Shown here piece by piece: positions 19,101-28,584 of a DNA stretch of 64,000 bases (its first letter is position 1; each line of letters begins with the position of its first letter). The DNA comes from Pseudovibrio exalbescens (GTDB lineage Bacteria; Pseudomonadota; Alphaproteobacteria; Rhizobiales; Stappiaceae). The translations under genes and the position numbers were made by a program. A model generated the notes under the pieces. The model was not told the DNA's origin. It searched no databases and was given only the letters and a program-made list of their open reading frames with translations. The stretch is from positions 186,001 through 250,000 of the forward strand of contig NZ_JAQZAJ010000003.1 of the NCBI RefSeq assembly GCF_028737195.1, in the 5' to 3' direction.

Positions 19101-19522
19101 GCGGCAAGTTCGCCTACCTGATTGACGAGAGCTACAATGCCAACCCGGCCAGTATGAAAGCGGCGCTTGATTTGCTTGGCGGACTGCCGATCGAGGGACG
19201 GGGAAGGCGCATCGCTGTTGTGGGCGACATGCTTGAACTTGGCCCGGATTCTGAAAAGTTCCACGCACAGATTGCAGGCGAGGTCGAACGCGCTGGGGTT
19301 GATCTGGTTTATTGTGTGGGCAGCGAGATGAAGTCCCTTTGGGACACCTTGCCGACAGATAAACGAGTTGCTTATTCAAAAGATTCAAGAGGCATGGTGG
19401 ACCGGGTTCTCTCCGATATCTCGCCGTGCGACATCATCATGATCAAAGGCTCGCTGGGTACGCGTATGGGGCTGATCGTTGATGCTGTGAAATCACGATA
19501 TGCTGAGCCAGCGGAAGGCTGA
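16148..19522 (+). CDS. murE/murF: Fused MurE-MurF ligase (UDP-MurNAc-tripeptide and -pentapeptide synthetase)
   Basis: Single continuous frame of 1124 codons holding two consecutive cytoplasmic Mur ligases. The N-terminal part, about residues 1-487, is MurE: GTSGKTS at 112-118, LTTPDPV and, at 409-412, DNPR, the motif linked to meso-diaminopimelate as the added amino acid. The C-terminal part, about 655-1124, is MurF: ISIDTRSLEAGDAFFALKG, GSVGKTS at 765-771 and YNANPASMKAALD. Between them lies a roughly 165-residue linker very rich in Glu, Ala, Pro and Ser, with no domain visible. Normal lengths are about 490 and 460 residues, so both enzymes appear complete. No separate murF occurs here. Confidence 0.96.
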   Translation: MLLENLTYTAELPENAGALDVQGLTADSRGIGPGFLFAALSGAKTDGLSFAAQAAEKGAIAILVDADRVEEARKLVPAEVAVLGAPDARHELALMAAAFSGAQPDTMVAVTGTSGKTSVSEFVRQIFAFAGNKSASLGTLGVVTSDGQSYGGLTTPDPVKLHEGLAQLAKDGVTHAAMEASSHGLDQHRLDGVWLVSAGFTNLGRDHMDYHPTVEDYLHAKLRLFREVLPDGAAVVVDPEAPFGDRVVAVAEERGLPLFTVGANGEGLKLVSDKPEGFGQLLELQCDGETYSVMLPLAGEFQVSNALVAAGLAITAGVEPRVAIEALATLKGAPGRIEHVGTKANGGLVFVDYAHKPDALENVLAALRPFTKGRLISVFGCGGDRDKGKRPLMGEISGRLADISIVTDDNPRTEDPQQIRNEILDACPTALEIGDRAEAIRRGIELLGEGDILCVAGKGHETGQIVGADVLPFSDHDAIRDALAELDAVEGDVESVPDAFEELDLADLVSKSLEDDASEKDEPSSEVSGAEAEIAADAASEEPASTPASEEADELFEAEAEEVSPPQPAESEERSAPAPAEVAAPVEETAHAEKVALAQSAPEAETPVVETRAEEQPKIEEAVVVAAVSEAVKETVEAEPATAEEDEEPLDPNAPLWTREDFANAMKGDVRGSLPEAINGISIDTRSLEAGDAFFALKGPNFDGHQFVSAALEAGAAVAVVERAQLSDLPEDGRYVVVEDVLEALQDLGIAARARTRARIIAVTGSVGKTSTKEALKLALSRSGRAHASAASYNNHWGVPLTLARMHAATEFGVFEIGMNHAGEITPLVKMVRPHVVMITTVEAVHLEFFESVEGIARAKAEIFDGLEPGGTAILNRDNRQYDLLRYLASIAGVKNIVTFGQRKGAQAVAEKVVPRADCTTLTANILGNSITYKVGSPGAHHINNSLGVLAGVACLGADLALAGLALGEMRPPKGRGEQTVLNVGGKFAYLIDESYNANPASMKAALDLLGGLPIEGRGRRIAVVGDMLELGPDSEKFHAQIAGEVERAGVDLVYCVGSEMKSLWDTLPTDKRVAYSKDSRGMVDRVLSDISPCDIIMIKGSLGTRMGLIVDAVKSRYAEPAEG

Positions 19523-19531
19523 GGACAATAA

Positions 19532-20617
19532 ATGCTGTATTTTCTAGGGGAGCTGGCTGACCAGTTCTCCGCTTTCAACGTATTCCGGTATATCACCTTC
19601 AGAACGGGCGGCGCCATCATGACCGCCCTTCTGTTTGTCTTCCTGTTTGGCCCCAAGATCATTTCGGCGCTGCGTGTGCGTCAGGGCAAGGGCCAGCCAA
19701 TCCGCGAAGACGGGCCGCAAAGCCACCTTCTGACGAAGAAGGGAACACCAACCATGGGCGGCCTGATGATCATGTCTGGCATGATCGTGGCGACGCTGCT
19801 CTGGGCGAACCTGGCCAACCCTTACACCTGGATCGTGCTGGGTGTGACGGTGGGCTTTGGTCTGATCGGCTTTTACGACGACTATCAGAAAGTCAGCCAG
19901 TCTTCTCACAAGGGGTTCAGTGGCAAGGCGCGTCTTGGTCTTGAGTTCCTGATTGCAGGTCTTGCAGCCTTTGCCGTGACACTGCTGGATACGCAGCCGT
20001 TTTCGACCTCCATTGGCTTCCCATTCTTCAAGGAGCTGACCATCAATCTGGGGATCTTCTTCATTCCTTTTGCAGCCTTTGTGATTGTGGGCGCAGGGAA
20101 TGCCGTGAACCTGACAGATGGCCTTGATGGTCTGGCGATCGTGCCAGTGATGATCGCTGCCGCATCCTTTGCACTGATTGCCTATCTGACCGGTAACGCC
20201 GTGTTCTCAAACTACCTTCAGATCCACCATGTTGCCGGTACCGGTGAGCTTGCCGTGTTGTGTGGGGCTGTGATCGGAGCAGGGCTGGGGTTCTTGTGGT
20301 TCAACGCACCGCCTGCCGCGATCTTCATGGGGGATACCGGTTCTCTGGCTCTTGGCGGTATGCTGGGCGCTATTGCGGTTGCGGCAAAGCACGAGATCGT
20401 GCTGGCCATCATTGGCGGCTTGTTCGTTCTTGAAGCCGTCTCCGTCATCGTGCAGGTGGCCTCATTCAAGCTGACCGGCAAGCGTGTGTTCCGCATGGCG
20501 CCGATCCATCACCACTTTGAACACCTTGGTTGGACCGAGTCTCAGGTTGTAATCCGCTTCTGGATCATTGCCGTGGTTCTGGCCCTGATCGGGCTTGCAA
20601 CCCTCAAGCTGCGCTAA
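19532..20617 (+). CDS. mraY: Phospho-N-acetylmuramoyl-pentapeptide transferase MraY
   Basis: Integral membrane enzyme that moves phospho-MurNAc-pentapeptide to undecaprenyl phosphate, forming lipid I. The 361-residue protein has about ten hydrophobic helices and the family signatures [42 protein letters not shown] and the HHHFE loop ([14 protein letters not shown]). It lies nine bases after murEF, placing consecutive pathway steps together. Confidence 0.98.
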   Translation: MLYFLGELADQFSAFNVFRYITFRTGGAIMTALLFVFLFGPKIISALRVRQGKGQPIREDGPQSHLLTKKGTPTMGGLMIMSGMIVATLLWANLANPYTWIVLGVTVGFGLIGFYDDYQKVSQSSHKGFSGKARLGLEFLIAGLAAFAVTLLDTQPFSTSIGFPFFKELTINLGIFFIPFAAFVIVGAGNAVNLTDGLDGLAIVPVMIAAASFALIAYLTGNAVFSNYLQIHHVAGTGELAVLCGAVIGAGLGFLWFNAPPAAIFMGDTGSLALGGMLGAIAVAAKHEIVLAIIGGLFVLEAVSVIVQVASFKLTGKRVFRMAPIHHHFEHLGWTESQVVIRFWIIAVVLALIGLATLKLR

Positions 20618-20628
20618 GGAGCTGGCTC

Positions 20629-22035
20629 ATGATCCCAATCACCACCCTTCGCGGACGACATGTTGCTCTTTTCGGTCTTGGCGGCTCTGGTATGACCACC
20701 GCCAAGGCGCTGATGGCGGGCGGTGTGCGCGTGGACGCATGGGATGACAACGAGAGCCGTGTTGAGGCCGCGCTGGACGATGGCATTGACTGTCTTGACC
20801 TTCGTGATGCGGATTTTGAACGGTATGCGGCGCTTGTTTTGGCGCCGGGCGTGCCGTTGACGCATCCTGAGCCGCATTGGACGGTCAAAATGGCAGAAGC
20901 CGCAGGCGTTGAAGTGATTGGGGACGTTGAGCTGTTCATGCGAGAACGCGAGGCCGTCTGTCCGGAAGCAGCCTTCGTTGCGATCACGGGAACCAACGGC
21001 AAGTCAACGACAACGGCGCTGACAGCGCACATCCTAAAACAGGGCGGAATGGACGTGCAAATGGGCGGCAACATCGGCCGTCCTATTCTGGATCTAGATC
21101 CGCTGACTGAAGACCGCGTTTATGTGATCGAGTGTTCCAGCTATCAGATCGATCTGGCACCAAGCCTTGCGCCAGATGTGGGTGTGATGCTGAACCTCTC
21201 GCCTGACCACCTTGACCGCCATGGATCGATCGAGAATTACGCCTCGATCAAGGAGCGGCTGGTCCGCGCCAGTCGTCTTGCTGTTGTGGGTGTTGATGAT
21301 GACACCAGCAGCGCGATGGCAGATCGGTTGGAGGCGGCTGAGGTGCAGGTAGAGCGTATCTCCTGCAAGGGCGCTATCTCCAAGGGCGATGGCATCTTTG
21401 CTGATGGCCCGCAGCTTTTTGAAAGCTTTGATGGGGAACAGACGGAGCTTCTAAGCATTCAAGGCCACATGAGCCTTCGGGGTGCTCACAACGCTCAGAA
21501 CACCGCTGCTGCTTCTGCTGTTGCTCTTGCTCTGGGGCTGTCACCTGAAGAACTGGCGGAAGGCATCGCTTCTTTCCCTGGCCTGGAGCACCGGCTACAG
21601 CCGGTGGCGACCGCAGGCCATGTTGTTTTTGTCAATGACAGCAAGGGGACGAACGCAGAAGCCACCGCTCATGCACTGGCCAGTTTTGACCGGATTTACT
21701 GGATAGCCGGGGGACGAGCGAAGACTGGCGGCATCACTTCGCTGGAAAGTTACTTTCCTCGGATTGCAAAAGCCTATTTGATCGGCGAAGCTAGTCAGGA
21801 CTTTGCACAGACACTTTCGGGCAAGGCCCAAGTGGAAGAATGCGGTGACCTTGAAACCGCCGTTGCTGCAGCAGCAAAGGATGCAGCGACCAGTGATGCT
21901 GATGAGTGTGTAGTTCTTCTCTCACCAGCCTGTGCGTCTTTTGATCAGTTCCCGAGTTTTGAAGTGCGTGGACAGCGTTTTGCTGAACTGGCCGCCGTTG
22001 CGGCTGCCAACCTGACCGAGCCGGGGGGACACTGA
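20629..22035 (+). CDS. murD: UDP-N-acetylmuramoylalanine-D-glutamate ligase MurD
   Basis: Cytoplasmic ligase that adds D-glutamate to UDP-MurNAc-L-Ala. The start at 20629 is chosen because AAGGAG (20616-20621) stands seven bases before it. The open frame runs 99 bases further upstream into mraY. The 468-residue product has a Rossmann-like N-terminus ([17 protein letters not shown]), the ATP loop [22 protein letters not shown] and, near residue 340, [11 protein letters not shown]. It overlaps ftsW by one base (TGATG). Confidence 0.97.
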   Translation: MIPITTLRGRHVALFGLGGSGMTTAKALMAGGVRVDAWDDNESRVEAALDDGIDCLDLRDADFERYAALVLAPGVPLTHPEPHWTVKMAEAAGVEVIGDVELFMREREAVCPEAAFVAITGTNGKSTTTALTAHILKQGGMDVQMGGNIGRPILDLDPLTEDRVYVIECSSYQIDLAPSLAPDVGVMLNLSPDHLDRHGSIENYASIKERLVRASRLAVVGVDDDTSSAMADRLEAAEVQVERISCKGAISKGDGIFADGPQLFESFDGEQTELLSIQGHMSLRGAHNAQNTAAASAVALALGLSPEELAEGIASFPGLEHRLQPVATAGHVVFVNDSKGTNAEATAHALASFDRIYWIAGGRAKTGGITSLESYFPRIAKAYLIGEASQDFAQTLSGKAQVEECGDLETAVAAAAKDAATSDADECVVLLSPACASFDQFPSFEVRGQRFAELAAVAAANLTEPGGH

Positions 22036-23192
22036 TGGTATCAAGAACCGATCGAAGCCCGTTTGCTGAATGGCTTTGGACAATCGACCGTTACCTGCTC
22101 GCTGGCATCCTCATTCTGATGGGTGCAGGCGTTGTACTGTCTTTTGCTGCAAGCCCCCCAGTAGCTGAACGTATCGGTCTTGATCCATACCACTTCGTGA
22201 CCCGTCAGGCGATTTTCCTGGCTCCAAGCGTCATGCTGCTGCTCGCCGTATCAGCCCTGAACCAGCGCATGGTTCGCCGTGTGGCTCTTCTGGTGCTTGC
22301 AGGTTCGATTGTGCTGCTCATTGCAACGCTTTTCACCGGCACGGAAATCAAGGGCGCGCGGCGCTGGGTAAGCCTCTTTGGGTTCTCCATTCAGCCCGCC
22401 GAATTCGTAAAGCCGTCACTGGTGATCGTGATGGCGTTCCTGTTGTCGGAAGCACGAAAGCGGCCGGAAATTCCCGGTGGGCTGTTCTCCTTGATGCTTT
22501 ATGCCATCGTTGTCGCTCTGCTTGTCGCCCAACCTGACTTTGGCCAGACCATGCTGATTACCATGGTGCTGTTTGCGCTGTTCTTCCTCAACGGCCTGTC
22601 GTGGTTTGCGATCTTGCCGCTGGGTGCCGTTGGTGTGGGCGGCATGGTGGCCGGTTATGTGTACCTGCCTCACGTGCGCGGGCGCGTTGAGCGCTTCCTC
22701 AATCCCGATTCCGGCGACACGTTCCAGATCGACAGAGCCATTGACTCCTTCCTTGCGGGGGGCTGGTTCGGGCGCGGCGTGGGTGAGGGCACCGTGAAAC
22801 GCATTCTGCCTGATAGTCACACGGACTTCATCTTTGCTGTTGTGGCCGAGGAATATGGCGTGCTGCTTTGCCTGTTTCTTGTTTGCGTGTTTGCCTTTGT
22901 GGTGTTGCGCGGCCTTTCGGTTGCTTCCAAGGATCAAGATCCTTTTGGCCGCCTCGCAACATCGGGGCTTATCGTCCTGTTTGGTCTGCAAAGCTGTATC
23001 AACATGGCGGTTAACCTTAACCTGATGCCTGCAAAAGGCATGACCCTTCCATTTATTTCCTATGGCGGTTCCTCGCTTGTGGCGCTGGCACTGTCCATGG
23101 GTTTCGTTCTTGCTTTGACACGTCGCAGACTTCGCCCAACCCGGACGCCGGGTGTGACCGTGACGCGGGTTCCCGCTTCGTCGCTGGTCTAG
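22035..23192 (+). CDS. ftsW: Septal SEDS glycosyltransferase FtsW
   Basis: Polytopic glycosyltransferase that polymerises lipid II at the septum with FtsI. 385 residues with about ten membrane helices. Visible SEDS features are KGARRWVSLFGFSIQPAEFV, ending in a conserved glutamate, then VAQPDFGQT and MPAKGMTLPFISYGGSSL. The one-base overlap with murD and position before murG are standard for this cluster. Confidence 0.97.
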   Translation: MVSRTDRSPFAEWLWTIDRYLLAGILILMGAGVVLSFAASPPVAERIGLDPYHFVTRQAIFLAPSVMLLLAVSALNQRMVRRVALLVLAGSIVLLIATLFTGTEIKGARRWVSLFGFSIQPAEFVKPSLVIVMAFLLSEARKRPEIPGGLFSLMLYAIVVALLVAQPDFGQTMLITMVLFALFFLNGLSWFAILPLGAVGVGGMVAGYVYLPHVRGRVERFLNPDSGDTFQIDRAIDSFLAGGWFGRGVGEGTVKRILPDSHTDFIFAVVAEEYGVLLCLFLVCVFAFVVLRGLSVASKDQDPFGRLATSGLIVLFGLQSCINMAVNLNLMPAKGMTLPFISYGGSSLVALALSMGFVLALTRRRLRPTRTPGVTVTRVPASSLV

Positions 23193-23219
23193 GGCTTCAA
23201 GGGTCTGCTGGAGTACACT

Positions 23220-24344
23220 ATGAAACCAACGATCATGCTCACAGCCGGAGGCACAGGCGGGCATCTGTTTCCAGCGCAAGCGCTGGCAGGTGAGTTGACC
23301 CGTCGTGGCTATCGGGTTGAGCTGATGACCGATGAGCGGGCTGACAAGTACGGCAGTGCCTTTCCTGCAGATGAAGTTCATCTGATTGAAAGCGACACGC
23401 TGCGTGGCCGCAATCCAATCAAGCTGTTCAAGACCGCCCTGAAATTGGGGCTTGGTACCTTGCAGGCGCGCAAGATCATCAAACGGAAGAACCCGCTGGC
23501 CATGGTCGGCTTTGGTGGCTACCCAACGTTTCCGCCGATGTTTGCCGCCAGTTTGGCTGGGGTTCCGACCATCTTGCATGAGGCGAATGCGGTGATGGGG
23601 CGTGCCAACCGCCTGCTGGCCAAACGGGCCACCAAGGTTGCCACAAGTCTGCCGATGAAAGCCCTGCCACAGGAGTTGGCAGGCAAGGCTGTCATGACCG
23701 GCAACCCGCTGCGCGATAACGTGATCGCGGTCACGGGTGTGCCCTACATGGCACCGGAAGCTGGTGGTCCGTTCCACCTTCTTGTGTTTGGTGGCAGTCA
23801 GGGCGCTCGGTTTTTCTCCCAAGTCTTGCCAGAGGCGCTGAGGCTTTTGGGTCCTGATGAGCGCGCGCGTTTTGCCATTGTACAGCAATGCCGCGCTGAG
23901 GACTTGGCAAGCGTTGAAGAGGCTTATCGTTCCTTGGGCATTGCTGCCCAGCTTGAGACGTTCTTTCAGGATCTGCCGCAGCGCATGGCGGATGCACATC
24001 TGGTGGTTTCGCGCTCCGGTGCTAGCACGTTGTGTGAGCTGGCTGCGATTGGACGCCCGTCCATCCTTGTTCCTTATCCGGGTGCGCTGGATAACGATCA
24101 GGGTAACAACGCAAAGCTGCTGGAAGTCGCCGGTGCGGCGTGGCCAGTGCGCCAGTCTGAACTCAGCGCGGAGCGTCTTGCGCAGATGCTGCGTGATCTA
24201 ATGGCACATCCCGAGAAGCTGCAGGCAGCTGCCGAAGCTGCCAAGAGCGAAGGCCGTCCTGATGCGGTGCAGCGCCTTGCAGATCTCGTTGAACAGGTTT
24301 CCAGAGGGGCAGAAGCTCCCGTAGGTGAAGAGGTGACATCATGA
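23220..24344 (+). CDS. murG: Lipid II synthase MurG
   Basis: GT28 glycosyltransferase on the inner face of the membrane that adds GlcNAc to lipid I. The 374-residue protein begins with the G-loop [12 protein letters not shown], contains [15 protein letters not shown], and in its C-terminal donor domain [14 protein letters not shown] and [19 protein letters not shown]. The start follows a 27-base gap after ftsW, and the stop overlaps murC by four bases (ATGA). Confidence 0.98.
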   Translation: MKPTIMLTAGGTGGHLFPAQALAGELTRRGYRVELMTDERADKYGSAFPADEVHLIESDTLRGRNPIKLFKTALKLGLGTLQARKIIKRKNPLAMVGFGGYPTFPPMFAASLAGVPTILHEANAVMGRANRLLAKRATKVATSLPMKALPQELAGKAVMTGNPLRDNVIAVTGVPYMAPEAGGPFHLLVFGGSQGARFFSQVLPEALRLLGPDERARFAIVQQCRAEDLASVEEAYRSLGIAAQLETFFQDLPQRMADAHLVVSRSGASTLCELAAIGRPSILVPYPGALDNDQGNNAKLLEVAGAAWPVRQSELSAERLAQMLRDLMAHPEKLQAAAEAAKSEGRPDAVQRLADLVEQVSRGAEAPVGEEVTS

Positions 24345-25762
24345 AGATGCCCGTCGATATCGGTCCGGTCCACTTTGTAGGCATTGGCGGCATTGGGATG
24401 AGCGGCATTGCAGAAGTGCTCCATACGCTGGGCTACACCGTGCAGGGCTCAGACATGTCCGAAAATGCTAACGTGCAGCGCTTGCGCGAAAAGGGCATTG
24501 CAGTTCATGTGGGTCATTCCGCCGAGAACCTGGATGGGGCGGAAGTGCTGGTGATCTCGTCGGCGATCAAGAAAGACAACGTGGAACTGGTTGCAGCGCG
24601 TGAGCGCTCCCTGCCTGTTGTGCGCCGCGCGGAAATGCTGGCTGAGCTTATGCGTTTCAAGCAGGCGGTCGCCATTGGCGGCACGCACGGCAAGACGACG
24701 ACCACCTCCATGGTGGCTGCGCTGCTGGATGCCGGTGGTAAAGACCCGACCGTGATCAACGGCGGCATCATCAATGCCTATGGCACCAATGCGCGTATGG
24801 GCGAAGGTGACTGGATGGTGGTGGAAGCGGATGAGTCCGACGGCACCTTCATCAAGCTGCCTGCCGATATCGCGGTTGTGACCAACATTGATCCAGAGCA
24901 TCTGGACCACTATGGCGACTTTGACGGCGTCCGCGCTGCCTTCCGCCAGTTCGTGGAGAACGTACCCTTCTATGGCTTTGCAGTGATGTGTCTGGACCAT
25001 CCAGAAGTTCAGGCGCTGGTTGGCCAGATTGAAGACCGCAAGATCATCACCTACGGCACCACCCCTCAGGCAGACGTGCGGTTCAAGGATGTGCGTATGC
25101 AAGGCGGCAAGTCCATCTTCACTGTGGTGATTGATGACCGCCGTGGGGGCGAGCCGCAGGAGCTGGTCGATCTGGTGCTGCCAATGCCGGGCTTGCACAA
25201 CGTGTCCAACGCGACAGCCGCGATTGCGCTTGCCATGCAGCTTGGCATCACCGGCGATGAAGTGCGCACCGGCCTTGCTTCGTTTGGCGGGGTAAAGCGA
25301 CGCTTCACACACACCGGTTCCTGGAACGGCGTTGAGATCTTTGACGATTATGGTCATCACCCGGTCGAGATCAAGGCCGTGCTGCATGCAGCGCGCGAGT
25401 CGACTGACGGCAAGGTGGTCGCTGTTATGCAGCCGCACCGCTACTCCCGTCTTGAAAGTCTGTTCGATGACTTCTGCGCCTGCTTCAACGACGCCGATAC
25501 CGTGATCATTGCGCCGGTGTTTGCTGCAGGAGAACAGCCAATTGAAGGGTTCGATCAGGCAAGTTTGGTGTCTGGCCTTAAAGCGGGCGGGCATCGTTCC
25601 GTCTACGCATTGGAAGGGCCGGAGAAACTCGCCGAGGTGGTTGCTCAAGTCGCAGAGGACGGAGACTACGTGCTGTGTCTTGGTGCAGGCAACATCACTC
25701 AATGGGCTTACAAGCTACCGGAAGAACTGAAAGCACTCGGGACAGGTGAGGGGGACGCGTGA
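24341..25762 (+). CDS. murC: UDP-N-acetylmuramate-L-alanine ligase MurC
   Basis: First amino-acid-adding ligase of wall precursor synthesis. The 473-residue protein has the N-terminal UDP-binding segment [18 protein letters not shown], the ATP loop [23 protein letters not shown] and, in the C-terminal domain, [12 protein letters not shown] and MQPHRYSR. All the usual parts are present. It overlaps murG at the start and murB at the end. Confidence 0.98.
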   Translation: MKMPVDIGPVHFVGIGGIGMSGIAEVLHTLGYTVQGSDMSENANVQRLREKGIAVHVGHSAENLDGAEVLVISSAIKKDNVELVAARERSLPVVRRAEMLAELMRFKQAVAIGGTHGKTTTTSMVAALLDAGGKDPTVINGGIINAYGTNARMGEGDWMVVEADESDGTFIKLPADIAVVTNIDPEHLDHYGDFDGVRAAFRQFVENVPFYGFAVMCLDHPEVQALVGQIEDRKIITYGTTPQADVRFKDVRMQGGKSIFTVVIDDRRGGEPQELVDLVLPMPGLHNVSNATAAIALAMQLGITGDEVRTGLASFGGVKRRFTHTGSWNGVEIFDDYGHHPVEIKAVLHAARESTDGKVVAVMQPHRYSRLESLFDDFCACFNDADTVIIAPVFAAGEQPIEGFDQASLVSGLKAGGHRSVYALEGPEKLAEVVAQVAEDGDYVLCLGAGNITQWAYKLPEELKALGTGEGDA

Positions 25763-26718
25763 TGGAAAGCGAAATTCTCTCCCGTATGGGTGATGCCGTG
25801 GAAGAGATCCGCGGCCGCATGGTGCCCAACCAGCCGCTCTCTGCGGTGACATGGTTTCGGGTTGGCGGGCCTGCGGAACTTCTGTTCCAGCCTGCCGATG
25901 AGCTGGACCTGTCCGTGTTCATGAAAGCGTTGCCGGACGATGTGCCGGTAACCGTCATTGGTCTTGGCTCCAACCTTCTGGTGCGGGATGGCGGCTTGAA
26001 GGGTGTTGTCATTCGCCTCCCGATGAAGAGCTTTGGCCAAGTGGAGTATCTTGGCAATCATCAGTTCAAGGTGGGTGCCAGTGTACCGGACAAGAAACTG
26101 GCGGAAGAAGCGGCCAAGACCGGCACCGGTGGGTTTGCGTTCTATACAGGTATTCCGGGCGGCGTGGGCGGAGCTCTGCGCATGAATGCAGGCGCGCATG
26201 GCGTTGAGACAAATGAACGAGTCGTTAACGTTAACGCAGTACAAAGAGATGGTGAGATCCTAACGCTGACCAACGAGGACATGGGGTATGCCTACCGTCA
26301 TTCCTCTGCAGCAACGGACCTGATCTTCACCAGTGCCGTCATGCAGGGCGTTGCGCAACCGGAAGCGGAAATCCGCAAGGAAATGGCGGATGTTGTCGAG
26401 CACCGTGAGAAGGCGCAGCCCATTCGTGAGAAGACTGGTGGTTCCACGTTCAAGAACCCGCCAAACCACAGCGCGTGGCGCGTGGTGGATGATGCAGGCT
26501 GCCGAGGCCTGCAGATTGGCGGCGCACAAATGTCGCAATTGCATTGCAACTTCATGTTGAATGTAGGCGAAGCCACTGCTCATGACCTTGAACTGCTTGG
26601 GGAAACAGTTCGGGCGAAAGCACTTGAGAAGACCGGTATTCGCCTTGAATGGGAAATCAAACGACTGGGGGATTTCATCGAGGGGCAGGAAATCGCGCCG
26701 TTTTTGGGCAACGACTAA
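25762..26718 (+). CDS. murB: UDP-N-acetylenolpyruvoylglucosamine reductase MurB
   Basis: FAD-dependent reductase that produces UDP-MurNAc. The product is about 318 residues and contains [52 protein letters not shown] with the catalytic serine, and a final glutamate-containing [11 protein letters not shown]. It starts at an ATG sharing one base with the murC stop. A GTG three bases earlier (25759) would give a four-base overlap and cannot be excluded. The GAGGGGG tract serves either. Confidence 0.96.
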   Translation: MESEILSRMGDAVEEIRGRMVPNQPLSAVTWFRVGGPAELLFQPADELDLSVFMKALPDDVPVTVIGLGSNLLVRDGGLKGVVIRLPMKSFGQVEYLGNHQFKVGASVPDKKLAEEAAKTGTGGFAFYTGIPGGVGGALRMNAGAHGVETNERVVNVNAVQRDGEILTLTNEDMGYAYRHSSAATDLIFTSAVMQGVAQPEAEIRKEMADVVEHREKAQPIREKTGGSTFKNPPNHSAWRVVDDAGCRGLQIGGAQMSQLHCNFMLNVGEATAHDLELLGETVRAKALEKTGIRLEWEIKRLGDFIEGQEIAPFLGND

Positions 26719-26758
26719 CGGACAGGCGCAATAGACAAAGCAAGGACGCAAGAAACAG

Positions 26759-27682
26759 ATGTCGAAGCATGTTGCCGTATTGATGGGTGGATGGGCCTCA
26801 GAGCGCCCTGTTTCCTTGAACTCGGGCGCCGAGTGCGCGGATGCCCTGGAAGCTGCAGGATACAAGGTGAGCCGTGTGGACGTTCAGCGCGATATTGTTG
26901 AAGTCCTGAAGGCGCTGAAGCCGGACGTTGCCTTCAATGCATTGCACGGCCCCTTCGGTGAAGATGGCTGCATTCAGGGTGTTCTGGAGCTGCTTGAGAT
27001 CCCGTATACCCATTCTGGCGTCATGTCTTCTGCTCTTGCCATGAACAAGGTGAAGGCCAAGGCCGTGATGAAGGCTGCCGGCATTCCCGTTGCCGAGCAC
27101 AAGGTGATCCACCGCCGTGAAGCGGCAAAGGCGCATGCCTTGACCCCGCCTTATGTGATCAAGCCCATTAACGAGGGTTCTAGCTTCGGCGTTCTCATTG
27201 TTAAGGAAGATCAGGAGCACCCGCCGCAGGAGTTGACGCGTGATGACTGGCCATATCCGGATGTGATCATGGCCGAACGATTTGTTTCGGGACGGGAAAT
27301 CACCTGCGCGGTGATGGGAGATGTGGCTCTGGGCGTATTGGAAATTGTGCCAATGGGGCACACTTTTTATGATTATGATGCAAAATACGTCCCTGGTGGT
27401 TCACAACACATACTTCCCGCAAAAATTTTACCTCCTGTTTACCAAGAAATACAAAAACTGAGTTTGAAAGCGCATCAGGCGCTCGGGTGTCGAGGTGTAT
27501 CCAGAGCGGATTTCCGTCTGGACGATGGACCGGACGGAACCGGAGAGCTGGTGTGCCTGGAAGTTAACACTCAACCGGGCATGACGCCGACGTCGCTGGT
27601 TCCAGAAATCGCAGCCCATGCGGGCCATGATTTCAAAGAGTTGGTTAGTTGGATCGTGGAGGACGCAAGTTGCAGCAGATAA
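26759..27682 (+). CDS. ddl: D-alanine-D-alanine ligase
   Basis: ATP-grasp ligase making the D-Ala-D-Ala dipeptide used by MurF. The 307-residue protein shows [48 protein letters not shown] and [15 protein letters not shown], the last holding the magnesium ligands. A patch of roughly 110 bases (about 27361-27470) is visibly AT-rich, using ATA, TTA and CAA codons rare in flanking genes, though the encoded stretch fits the family. The 3' end overlaps ftsQ. Confidence 0.97.
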   Translation: MSKHVAVLMGGWASERPVSLNSGAECADALEAAGYKVSRVDVQRDIVEVLKALKPDVAFNALHGPFGEDGCIQGVLELLEIPYTHSGVMSSALAMNKVKAKAVMKAAGIPVAEHKVIHRREAAKAHALTPPYVIKPINEGSSFGVLIVKEDQEHPPQELTRDDWPYPDVIMAERFVSGREITCAVMGDVALGVLEIVPMGHTFYDYDAKYVPGGSQHILPAKILPPVYQEIQKLSLKAHQALGCRGVSRADFRLDDGPDGTGELVCLEVNTQPGMTPTSLVPEIAAHAGHDFKELVSWIVEDASCSR

Positions 27683-28584
27683 CTGCAAAAATTAATGCAT
27701 GGCGCAGGCCGTTTGCGAACGGGGGCTTCGGCTCGCCGCGTCGTGGCGTGTCGCGTCTGCACCAACGGCCCGCTTGGAGCGTCGTTGGGTTTTTTGCTGT
27801 TATGCCTCGCTGGGCGCCCACCGCATGCGCGATGGGTTTTCTGGCGGCCTCTGCCACCTACGGCATCGTTCTGGGGGGGCACGGTCAGTCAGTTGCTGAA
27901 AACGTTACTTCTGCAACTGGTTTTGCCATTGAAACCATTGAGATGGATGGTCTGCAGCGGGTGGCTGAATTCCAGATTCTGGAAGCGCTTGAGCTGCGGG
28001 AACATCCATCGCTGATGATGTTTGATGCGGATGGTGCCCGCGAGCGGATCGACGAGATCGCGTGGGTGGAAAATGCGAGTATTCAGAAGCTCTATCCGGG
28101 CACGCTGAAAGTCACCATTGAAGAGCAGGTGCCTTACGCCCTGTGGCAGCGTGGTGATGTGATTTCAGTGATTACCGAAGCGGGCGATGTGATCACCGAT
28201 GAAGTGGATGGCCGCTATGCCAACCTGTTGCGCGTTGTAAACCATGGGGCACAGCGCCGCGCCGGTGAGATCAAGAAGGAACTGGACCGGATCCCGGAAC
28301 TGCGCGCCCGGGTGCGTGCTGCGAGCCTCATCTCCGAGCGCCGCTGGGATCTGAACCTTGAAAATGGGATTGTTGTTCGTCTGCCGGAAGTTGGCATTGC
28401 CGAAGCACTTGACGATCTGGTTCGTCTTGATGCCGAAGGCGGCATTCTGAGCAGAGATATCGTAGCCGTAGACATGCGGCTGGAAGATAGGGTGGTAGTT
28501 CGCTTGTCCGATGAAGCAGCGTTGCGGCGTAAGACCGCGATCAAGGCGCGTCCGCGCCGCGGTGTAGGGGGAGCAGACACATGA
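27670..28584 (+). CDS. ftsQ: Cell division protein FtsQ
   Basis: Bitopic divisome protein that recruits FtsB and FtsL. The preferred start is TTG at 27670, seven bases after GGAGG (27658-27662), giving 304 residues. An in-frame TTG at 27649 lacks a ribosome site. The cytoplasmic N-terminus is Arg/Pro-rich, the membrane helix lies near residues 45-67 ([19 protein letters not shown]), and a POTRA domain follows ([20 protein letters not shown]) with the beta domain behind. The start overlaps ddl by 13 bases and the stop overlaps ftsA by four. Confidence 0.94.
   Translation: MQQITAKINAWRRPFANGGFGSPRRGVSRLHQRPAWSVVGFFAVMPRWAPTACAMGFLAASATYGIVLGGHGQSVAENVTSATGFAIETIEMDGLQRVAEFQILEALELREHPSLMMFDADGARERIDEIAWVENASIQKLYPGTLKVTIEEQVPYALWQRGDVISVITEAGDVITDEVDGRYANLLRVVNHGAQRRAGEIKKELDRIPELRARVRAASLISERRWDLNLENGIVVRLPEVGIAEALDDLVRLDAEGGILSRDIVAVDMRLEDRVVVRLSDEAALRRKTAIKARPRRGVGGADT

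Noticed and set aside
22416-23999. 527-codon minus-strand frame opposite ftsW and murG
   Set aside because: Antisense shadow caused by GC-rich codon bias. No domain.
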